DNA of 42,280 bases from Bacteroidales bacterium (lineage in GTDB: Bacteria; Bacteroidota; Bacteroidia; Bacteroidales; Muribaculaceae), in contig JAAVGM010000021.1 of assembly GCA_014800245.1 (NCBI GenBank), positions 48,693 through 90,972 of the forward strand, given 5' to 3'. A program made the position numbers and the translations under genes. Under the pieces are notes generated by a model. That model ran no database searches. It was not told where the DNA came from and saw only the letters and a list, made by a program, of their open reading frames with translations. This document shows, in pieces, positions 36,142 to 42,280 of this stretch. Position 1 is the stretch's first letter. Each line of letters opens with the position of its first letter.

Positions 36142-38589
36142 ATGAATATAAAGATAGGAAATGAAGCCCTCGATATGAAAGAGGGTTTTTCAATCAGTAT
36201 AGAGGAGAATTCCCCGATCTTCAACGATGAGGGATCTCAATCCATCTCCGCCTCCGTTCCCGACACTCCCCGGAATCGCCGGATCTTCCGGTTTCCGGGG
36301 AGACTGGACACCGCCAGCGATCCCAACAATCCAAGACTGGAGGGGTTGCTCACCGATGGCGCGTATATCCGGAAAGGGGTACTGAATGTTACCGGATGCA
36401 GCCCGTCTGAAGGGATATCATTCGCCCTCGGTTTTGACAATTCCACTGCCTATGTGGCATGGAAAGACCGCAAATTAAAAGACCTGTCAGGATTGCCGGA
36501 GATATTGGCCAATCAGGACTATCTCATCAATCTCTGTTCGCGGCTCTATTCCTCCGGATCTCCGCAGGAGGATGATTTGGCCGTGTTCCCCGTGGCTCTC
36601 TCCCGGGCTGAATATTCCGCGACCACCAACGCCACCCCCAAGGTCTATTGGGAGATGATCAATGTGCCCGACCGAGACGGAACGATGACACAGCCGGAGA
36701 AGGTGATGCGATTGATCAATAACACTCCAACGGAGGTGAAGGTGCCTAAAGGGTATGGCTTGAGTCCTTTCCTTCGGGTGTGGCGTGTGTTGGAATTGAT
36801 CTTCGCCGATTTGGGTGTGCAGATTCTTCAGAACCCATTCAAGGACCATGTAGAGCTCGCCCGATTGACTGTGCTCAACAATGTAGCCGACACCATCTGT
36901 CACGGCTCCTTGAGATATGCCGAACTTATGCCCGATTGCACTGTAGAGGAATTTATGAATGCGCTGTGGGTTCGCTTCGGGCTGGTGTTCCGCGTCGATA
37001 CAGAAGGAGGTTTTGTGGATATGAAATTGCTCGATGATATCCTCCATGAACCGCCGGTTACATCGATAGACGCGCTCATCACAACGCCACATCCCGATAT
37101 CACATATGAAGAGAAGCAATATATTAAACTTTCCGCTGCCACGGGGATAGAAGGCTCCGCACCCGCATGTGAACGGTTTGAAGATTACATCAAAGGGATG
37201 TCGCTCCTTGATTTGCATGTCGGGGCAGACATCAATCTTTGGAAACCCGCTCAGAACGGCGAATGGGAAGGGGAGATCCGCGATGAATGGGATATCGAAC
37301 CGGAATATCCCGACGGAAGGGATCCGGGCGACATCCCCGACCCATGGGATGATTACGACGAGGATTTCTGGTGGGACGACCGGGACGACGGACGCGATGA
37401 GGATCCCTCCGGCACACGCGCCGATGCTATGGGGTATCTTCCCGGAGGCACTTCCCAAACGTGGCTCGGCCGAGAGACAGTCACCGGCCGATGGTGGAAG
37501 CTCGATCAGATCAATGACCTCAAGAAAGATTCATCTTCCGGCTTTTTTAATTGGGATCCCGCGCCCGATGACGCAGAGGCTATGGATCTGACAAGCGCGG
37601 ATGAATGTGTAATGGTGGATAAAATCAGTATCGGAACCACAGGTACTGCCAATCAATTCAGCGGCTATGCTCCTGCCTTCCTTACCGGATCACGTCATTA
37701 CCACTCCTATATAAAAGGGAACGACAGCGAGGATGAAAGCGACGGCGACAATACGCCACTCGCCTTCATGTGGGCTTATCATCTCGAAGATTCCACCATC
37801 GGCAGGGTAGCGTGTGAGAACACGGATGGAACTCCGATTAAATTAGCCGATGGGGGAGAGATGGGCCCGACACTATATTTTCAGTTTGCCTACGGCCTTT
37901 TCGCAAATTACTGGAGATATTATGACGAGATCCTCCGTCACGGATTGCGCACGGTGGAGATAGATATCCGCCTTGACAAACCAACCCTTCAGGCGATAGA
38001 CCCGCTGCGCCCGGTGATCTTCCGGGGATGCCGATGCTTGATCGATAAGATGGAATATTCATTGCCGGCAGGGAGGGAAGTGGCCGTGCGCCTCACTCTC
38101 CGCACCATCTCCACTCTCGGGAGATATAATATCGATAAAGAGCAGAATATCCCGGCGATATCCATGACCGCGCAGGGATTGGGGTGGGCGCTGTATGAAT
38201 GCGACTGGCAGGCCGCCGAAGATGCTAAGCGTCCGGAACTCGACCGGAAGGCATATCTCCGATTCAAGGAGATGCTTGCCGACCGAGAGGTGTGGGATGA
38301 CGGAGAGAATATCATCGTGGATCCCTTAGGTGTTATCGCCACGGGCGACTGGATAGAGGAGATCCCGACCATCCTTTCGGCCACAGAACCCACAGCTCAG
38401 ATAGGAACCCGCAAGCTGAAGAGATTCCGCGGACGCATCTATTATAATTGCTATATGGTGAAACGGATTTACAACACCGCCACCGATGCCACCATCTCCA
38501 AGGAGATAACGGGAGGGGTTGTGGCCGGCACGTTTGTGGATTATGAATTTGACGCTGTCTATGTCTCCACATACGTGGTGAGACGTTAG
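36142..38589 (+). CDS. Tail-tip / distal tail protein (815 aa)
   Basis: Directly after the tape measure (2 bp). The N-terminus (KIGNEALDMKEGFSISIEEN, then PDTPRNRRIFRFPGRL) resembles a family common in Bacteroidales phages at this position. Beta-rich with an Asp/Trp-rich low-complexity loop at about 395-425 (DPGDIPDPWDDYDEDFWWDD). No membrane segment. A baseplate hub or distal tail role is inferred from position. Confidence 0.65.
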   Translation: MNIKIGNEALDMKEGFSISIEENSPIFNDEGSQSISASVPDTPRNRRIFRFPGRLDTASDPNNPRLEGLLTDGAYIRKGVLNVTGCSPSEGISFALGFDNSTAYVAWKDRKLKDLSGLPEILANQDYLINLCSRLYSSGSPQEDDLAVFPVALSRAEYSATTNATPKVYWEMINVPDRDGTMTQPEKVMRLINNTPTEVKVPKGYGLSPFLRVWRVLELIFADLGVQILQNPFKDHVELARLTVLNNVADTICHGSLRYAELMPDCTVEEFMNALWVRFGLVFRVDTEGGFVDMKLLDDILHEPPVTSIDALITTPHPDITYEEKQYIKLSAATGIEGSAPACERFEDYIKGMSLLDLHVGADINLWKPAQNGEWEGEIRDEWDIEPEYPDGRDPGDIPDPWDDYDEDFWWDDRDDGRDEDPSGTRADAMGYLPGGTSQTWLGRETVTGRWWKLDQINDLKKDSSSGFFNWDPAPDDAEAMDLTSADECVMVDKISIGTTGTANQFSGYAPAFLTGSRHYHSYIKGNDSEDESDGDNTPLAFMWAYHLEDSTIGRVACENTDGTPIKLADGGEMGPTLYFQFAYGLFANYWRYYDEILRHGLRTVEIDIRLDKPTLQAIDPLRPVIFRGCRCLIDKMEYSLPAGREVAVRLTLRTISTLGRYNIDKEQNIPAISMTAQGLGWALYECDWQAAEDAKRPELDRKAYLRFKEMLADREVWDDGENIIVDPLGVIATGDWIEEIPTILSATEPTAQIGTRKLKRFRGRIYYNCYMVKRIYNTATDATISKEITGGVVAGTFVDYEFDAVYVSTYVVRR

Positions 38590-38626
38590 TCCTTTAATCT
38601 GCCGGATCATTATATTAATTTTGAGT

Positions 38627-38833
38627 ATGATTTCAAGCAATCCCATATCAGCGCCACAGATCGAGCGAGGCAGCTATCTATATGACGGCCGCGAGACACT
38701 CGCCGAACTATATGATATCCTCACCACCCCCTGTCTTCGGCGTGAGGAGATCCTTGCCAATGGGGATTATGAGATCAATATGAACGGGAGAATCCTCTAT
38801 CACACCGTGCGCGGCGTGAAGCCGGAGGAATAG
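38627..38833 (+). CDS. Small tail-region protein (68 aa)
   Basis: Starts MISSNPISAPQIERGSYLYD from ATG 38627. Soluble, with no recognised family. Lies between two tail proteins with short gaps. A TAATTTTG match at 38616-38623 is too close to the ATG to be its promoter. Confidence 0.6.
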   Translation: MISSNPISAPQIERGSYLYDGRETLAELYDILTTPCLRREEILANGDYEINMNGRILYHTVRGVKPEE

Positions 38834-38874
38834 CCGGAACCATTAATTTTAATTTAATACTATCTGCCAACATC

Positions 38875-40047
38875 ATGCGACAGCAAGCGATGCAATCCGG
38901 ATTTGCTTTTTCCGGCAATCCCGTCATCTTCTCCGAGCCGGCACAGCCGAATAAGGAGGTGACGGGAGGCCGGTTTGATCTTTGGCGTGGTCCGGAAACC
39001 ATATATTCCTGCAAATTCTCCCTTCCCCTGTATTCGCTCAATCTTGCTGAAGTGATAGACGGCGAGCTGGCACCGATTCCGCTTCCTGATTTCAAAGAAG
39101 GGGAGTGGATATCGCTTGCATCGGATTTTATATCAAGAACGATATATATCCTCGGCGAATATGATAATGCCGCCGACATAGAGAGCGAGGATATCGTCAT
39201 GCTTAGAGGTCGCATCCCTTCGGCTCTCTACAGGCAATTGACAGCAGCAGGGAAGGATATATTCACCGAGCGTTTTTTGAATCCGGAAGCGAATTTCTTC
39301 CTTACCACGCGCACATCCGGAGATATCATCGAGATCCCCGAAACGGAGATATATCCGTTATGCTTCATTGTACCGAAAGGAGGGGAGATAATTGTCACCA
39401 CCTCCTTCGGGAATCACCGCTCCGGAGAATTGTCTAAAGGGATTTATTGGCTTGATCTCGATGCTCTGCGTCGCCGGATCTTTATGAATTACTCAGGGTC
39501 TCGGCTCCCGAATGTTTTCAATGTCCGTTTTGCCGATTCCGAGAAGAATATAGAGGTGGTGATCACACGCTCTGAAATATCCCTCGATAGAGTGCGCCTC
39601 CGATATCGCAATTCTTTTGATATCCCCGAGGTGATGGCATTTACCGGGAAATTAACCGTGAAGCAATCGAAGGAAGAAAGCCAGGATAATGAATATCTCT
39701 CATATCTCCCCATTTCGGATGATTTCCGCATCGACAGGGAGGAATCCCGGCTGAAGATAGAGCTAACCCTGGACACAGGGCCGATTTCGCCGCGCGATCT
39801 TCCCCGCCTCCTGGAGGTGGTGAATTCTTCGGATGTGGCTTTGGAATCTCCGGTGGATGGGTCGTGGATTCCGGTTGTGGTCTCGGCCGGGGATATCTCC
39901 TTTCCTCTCCGACCCGAAACCCCCGAAAGTTTTGAGATAACATTGAGGATATCGGAAGATGATCTTTCGGTGCTCGATGCTCTCAACCCCGACGATATGC
40001 CCCCCTTGAGATTATTCACCGATGAATATAACGATAAATTCAGCTAA
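38875..40047 (+). CDS. Tail/baseplate protein (390 aa)
   Basis: Beta-rich soluble protein with repeated acidic loops and hydrophobic strands (GRFDLWRGPETIYSCKFSLP, FIVPKGGEIIVTTSFGNHRS). Its end (RISEDDLSVLDALNPDDMPP) is acidic. Ends 2 bp before the next gene. Position between tail tip and fibres suggests a baseplate or fibre-attachment protein; no family recognised. Confidence 0.6.
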   Translation: MRQQAMQSGFAFSGNPVIFSEPAQPNKEVTGGRFDLWRGPETIYSCKFSLPLYSLNLAEVIDGELAPIPLPDFKEGEWISLASDFISRTIYILGEYDNAADIESEDIVMLRGRIPSALYRQLTAAGKDIFTERFLNPEANFFLTTRTSGDIIEIPETEIYPLCFIVPKGGEIIVTTSFGNHRSGELSKGIYWLDLDALRRRIFMNYSGSRLPNVFNVRFADSEKNIEVVITRSEISLDRVRLRYRNSFDIPEVMAFTGKLTVKQSKEESQDNEYLSYLPISDDFRIDREESRLKIELTLDTGPISPRDLPRLLEVVNSSDVALESPVDGSWIPVVVSAGDISFPLRPETPESFEITLRISEDDLSVLDALNPDDMPPLRLFTDEYNDKFS

Positions 40048-40049
40048 TT

Positions 40050-40268
40050 ATGCAACTATTGAATAAGCGACAGGCCCAGGACCTGATCAACAGTATAGAC
40101 AGAACGCGCATACCTATGTCGATCACCCCCTCAATGGTGGCCTCGGCCCTCAATTACCTCCTTAATTCCGTCCCATTGCTGGCAGAAGAGGTGGAACGTC
40201 TCGATATCCTCACAGAGGAAGAAGCAATTGAGATGGTGAATAGATATTTTACAGAAAAGAATCAATAA
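40050..40268 (+). CDS. Small fibre-region protein (72 aa)
   Basis: Helical. The C-terminal LTEEEAIEMVNRYFTEK resembles the end of the next gene (MTEAEAIALVNELFA), so both end in the same short helix, perhaps an oligomerisation or attachment tail. A linker or chaperone of the fibre is possible. Confidence 0.6.
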   Translation: MQLLNKRQAQDLINSIDRTRIPMSITPSMVASALNYLLNSVPLLAEEVERLDILTEEEAIEMVNRYFTEKNQ

Positions 40269-40302
40269 AATAAAAAACAAAACAATAATCTAATTTAATA
40301 TT

Positions 40303-40938
40303 ATGGCAACAAAAATAGTAGATTCAAACGCCCTCGACTCCGCCCTCTCCGCATTCGAAGGCTACGTGATGAGAAAATCATCCGATCTCCCCCTCATCTT
40401 CCACGGCACAATAGCCACAAAACCCGCAACCGTCTCAAACGCATCGGCTGTAGCAAGCGCCGAAATCCTTTACTGCACCGCCGACCACCGATTCTATGCC
40501 AGAAACGGCTCATCCTACTACAACAACTGGCCCGGCCGCGACCTCTACCAGCACCTTGCCACAGGCAACGCCTACAGCAAGCTCTACTACAAATCCACAA
40601 CCAACGGCTACGAGCTTTACACAATCGACTCCGCCGGCGGATTGGTGAAAATTCCCGCCGACTACTACAACAAGAGCGAAATGGACACCAAGCTCGCCGC
40701 CAAAGCTAACACATCCACAACCTACACCAAGACAGAAGTCGACACCAAGCTCGCTGCCAAAGCCAACACATCCACAACCTACACCAAGACAGAAGTCGAC
40801 ACCAAGCTCGCCGCCAAAGCCAACACCGCCGACGTTTACACCAAGACAACAGCCGACAGCACCTTCATGAAAACCGCCAACTACCCTGTCATGACCGAAG
40901 CCGAAGCCATCGCCCTGGTCAACGAACTATTCGCCTAA
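40303..40938 (+). CDS. Tail fibre protein with YTKTEVDTKLAAKA repeats
   Basis: 211 residues. The N-terminus has a short globular part (about 1-115), followed by three 19-residue repeats (YTKTEVDTKLAAKANTSTT type, about 128-184) typical of trimeric coiled-coil fibre shafts. The final helix TEAEAIALVNELFA matches that of the 72-aa protein. Codons end strongly in C or A, with T rare at third positions, unlike the tail genes upstream. A host-binding side or tip fibre. Confidence 0.75.
   Translation: MATKIVDSNALDSALSAFEGYVMRKSSDLPLIFHGTIATKPATVSNASAVASAEILYCTADHRFYARNGSSYYNNWPGRDLYQHLATGNAYSKLYYKSTTNGYELYTIDSAGGLVKIPADYYNKSEMDTKLAAKANTSTTYTKTEVDTKLAAKANTSTTYTKTEVDTKLAAKANTADVYTKTTADSTFMKTANYPVMTEAEAIALVNELFA
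40684..40854 (+). repeat. Three tandem 57-bp coding repeats
   Basis: Units at 40684-40740, 40741-40797 and 40798-40854; the first two are almost identical, the third diverges in its second half. They encode the fibre repeats and could vary in number by slippage or recombination. Confidence 0.85.
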
Positions 40939-40960
40939 AAATCCGAATCAATTCACAATT

Positions 40961-40991
40961 CATAATGCACAATTATGCATTGTGCATTATG
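40961..40991. repeat. Perfect 12-bp inverted repeat between fibre genes
   Basis: cataatgcacaa (40961-40972) and ttgtgcattatg (40980-40991) around a 7-nt loop. Similar palindromes of this kind are scattered in Bacteroidales genomes; it may also act as a terminator or mRNA processing site. Confidence 0.6.
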
Positions 40992-41019
40992 AGTTATTCA
41001 TTAAAAATCCCAACCATCC

Positions 41020-41982
41020 ATGGCAAAAAAAATAACCGACGAAGCCGCTCTCAAAGCAGCCATCAAGCAATTCAAAAAAGAATTCGTCCCCATCTACGCC
41101 TCCACACCAAACATACTGGAAGGGACAGGGGACGGCTTCCTCGCCCCCGGCGACTACATCCCCACCACAGAATGGGCCCACTGCGTCAAAGTCCCATTCG
41201 ACGACGGCGTGGAATTAGCCGTAGGCGACAAAATCGCCGTCAGTATCGAATCCATCGAGCAGACAGCCGGCAGCGCGCCCAACGGCTACACCATCGGGCT
41301 ATGGACAATGAAAGACGGCACGTTGGTAGAATCAATCGGCACATACTTCGAATTCACCAAAGCCAATCTGCAAGGAGTCCTCACCGTCAACAAACAGATC
41401 GGCGAAGGCTGCACCCCATACCTGTTACTCTATCCCGCCGTCAACGGACATCTCATCGGCTGCCAGGCACGCTACGGCAGAGTCATGGCCATAAAAGGAG
41501 ACATCCCCGTGCCATGGGCCCCCGCCGCATCCGAAGCCGCCGGCAACGCATCCAAGGCAATCATTTCAAGCAAGCTCTCCGAAGGGTCAGGGCTCATAGC
41601 CGGAATCCACTACGTACGCTACTCCACTGCAATCACCGACTACCCGACCATTTTCAAAGACAAATTCCCCACAGCCCTGATGAAAGTCGAAAAAAACACA
41701 TTCGGCACAATAAAGCGTATCCTCCAGACCATCTACCCATGCTCCACAGACAAAACAGCCACAGGATGCATGCCCCTATACAGGATGCTGATAATAGTCC
41801 AGGGCACCATAACACAGCAAAGCCCCTGGCGCACCTTCGCCGGGACAGCCTACGACGAGCCCGGCGAAGCTCCCGGCCCAATCGAGATCATCAGCGAAAC
41901 AGACAGCCAACCCCCGGCAGCCCTCCTCCCATACTATCCCGAAGGCTACCAACTACAAACAATTAATAGTCAGAAATCATGA
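41020..41982 (+). CDS. Putative receptor-binding/tail fibre protein (320 aa)
   Basis: Starts MAKKITDEAALKAAIKQFKK, the same kind of start as the 211-aa fibre (MATKIVDSNALDSALSAF). Beta-rich, with repeated Gly/Thr loops and no membrane segment. Distal position after the fibre shaft gene suggests receptor binding. It shares the C-rich, T-poor third-position codon use of the previous gene, which leaves another frame open for 333 codons (rejected as a gene). Overlaps the last gene by 4 bp. Confidence 0.65.
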   Translation: MAKKITDEAALKAAIKQFKKEFVPIYASTPNILEGTGDGFLAPGDYIPTTEWAHCVKVPFDDGVELAVGDKIAVSIESIEQTAGSAPNGYTIGLWTMKDGTLVESIGTYFEFTKANLQGVLTVNKQIGEGCTPYLLLYPAVNGHLIGCQARYGRVMAIKGDIPVPWAPAASEAAGNASKAIISSKLSEGSGLIAGIHYVRYSTAITDYPTIFKDKFPTALMKVEKNTFGTIKRILQTIYPCSTDKTATGCMPLYRMLIIVQGTITQQSPWRTFAGTAYDEPGEAPGPIEIISETDSQPPAALLPYYPEGYQLQTINSQKS

Positions 41983-42280
41983 TAGACGTAATATCCTTAC
42001 TCACCACATTGGGAGGATTAGCCTCCGGCATAGGGCTGGGGGTGCTCACCAAGTCGGGGAGAATCAAAAGCAAGTCGGATGCCTATAAGGCTATGGCCGA
42101 GGCATACGAGTATCGCATTGATTCGCTCCACGAGATTGTAAACAAGTGTAATGATACGGAGAAAGAGCATGCCTCTCGAATAGCCGAACTGAATCACGAG
42201 CTCAACGAGAAGACCGACCGGATCCGTGCCTTGCAGGATGAGCTTCTGAAATCGGAGCGCGACCTGAACCGCGTCAATGA
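41979..42280 (+). CDS. Membrane-anchored coiled-coil protein, cut by window edge
   Basis: ATG 41979 overlaps the previous stop (ATGA). The visible 100 residues have one hydrophobic N-terminal segment (IDVISLLTTLGGLASGIGLG) and then a charged coiled coil (about 33-100: EAYEYRIDSLHEIVN, EKTDRIRALQDELL). No stop before the window ends. TM plus coiled coil near the end of tail genes is the form of spanin-like or lysis-associated proteins, so lysis genes may begin here. Confidence 0.65.
   Translation, partial: MIDVISLLTTLGGLASGIGLGVLTKSGRIKSKSDAYKAMAEAYEYRIDSLHEIVNKCNDTEKEHASRIAELNHELNEKTDRIRALQDELLKSERDLNRVN

Noticed and set aside
36487-37458. Long minus-strand open frame (323 codons) in the tail-tip gene
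   Set aside because: Shadow of a strongly biased plus-strand gene, with no promoter, operon or protein-like composition.
38616-38623. TAATTTTG promoter before the 68-aa tail gene
   Set aside because: Only 3 bp from the ATG, so the transcript would start inside the gene; a chance match.
40965-41966. A 333-codon open frame overlapping the receptor-binding gene
   Set aside because: Its product is an Arg/His/Ser/Pro-rich string typical of a shifted reading of C-rich codons. The other frame gives a normal fibre protein and fits the gene spacing.

Overview
The window is most of a temperate siphophage-like prophage in a Bacteroidota host, probably Bacteroidales. The evidence for the host is the repeated Bacteroidota promoter form (TTTG at -33, TAnnTTTG at -7), a LysM-type host membrane protein at the left edge, and phage families typical of gut Bacteroidales prophages. 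No integrase, lysozyme or right attachment site lies inside the window, so the element runs on past the right edge. The left boundary is probably between the host terminators (about 985) and the repressor gene (1111).

Layout. 1-985: end of a host gene and its terminators. 1.1-1.8 kb: XRE repressor (minus strand) facing a small Cro-position gene. 1.96-5.65 kb: primase/SF3 helicase and three small genes. 5.66-8.87 kb: early accessory cassettes (antirepressor A, tiny ORF + DUF5053-like, antirepressor B, small membrane protein pair). 8.9-9.35 kb: AT-rich non-coding region with eleven GTAACA half-sites. 9.38-18.08 kb: S49 protease, scaffold-capsid fusion, second structural protein, terminase cluster. 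18.4-18.9 kb: one small cassette. 18.9-23.3 kb: portal, head-tail connection and tail-completion genes. 23.4-28.8 kb: second accessory region (ncRNA units, membrane protein, two HicAB toxin-antitoxin pairs, second DUF5053-like unit, second small membrane operon). 28.8-30.8 kb: a three-gene minus-strand membrane operon, the best candidate for a lysogen-expressed exclusion or defence function. 31.0-31.9 kb: ribbon-helix-helix gene and acidic membrane protein. 31.96-42.28 kb: tape measure, tail-tip proteins, fibres and a cut-off membrane/coiled-coil gene.

The most unusual feature is in the accessory cassettes, not in any single gene. At least seven independent units carry a 12-20 base stretch in the 5' leader or over the start codon whose reverse complement sits just before the Rho-independent terminator. 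The sequence is different in every cassette but complementarity is kept, which points to 5'-3' fold-back of each mRNA, formally like the hok mRNA fold-back inhibitor. Two of these loci (8.0 and 27.5 kb) share a roughly 250-nt leader in which a 15-16-base element occurs three times (forward, inverted, forward), with different sequence but the same pairing at the two loci.

Regulation appears to come in two classes. One group of cassettes has canonical -33/-7 host promoters. Another group (both antirepressors, the structural operon, the 18.4 kb cassette, the 23-24 kb RNAs) lacks the -33 TTTG and instead has ACGAAAW boxes, usually paired 20-21 bp apart and placed at helical-turn distances from the -7 box. 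A separate palindrome, GTGTA-N4-TACAC, occurs at the repressor locus and again at the promoter of the minus-strand membrane operon, linking that operon to the immunity switch. All functional statements are from reading the sequence and family knowledge; no database search was run.
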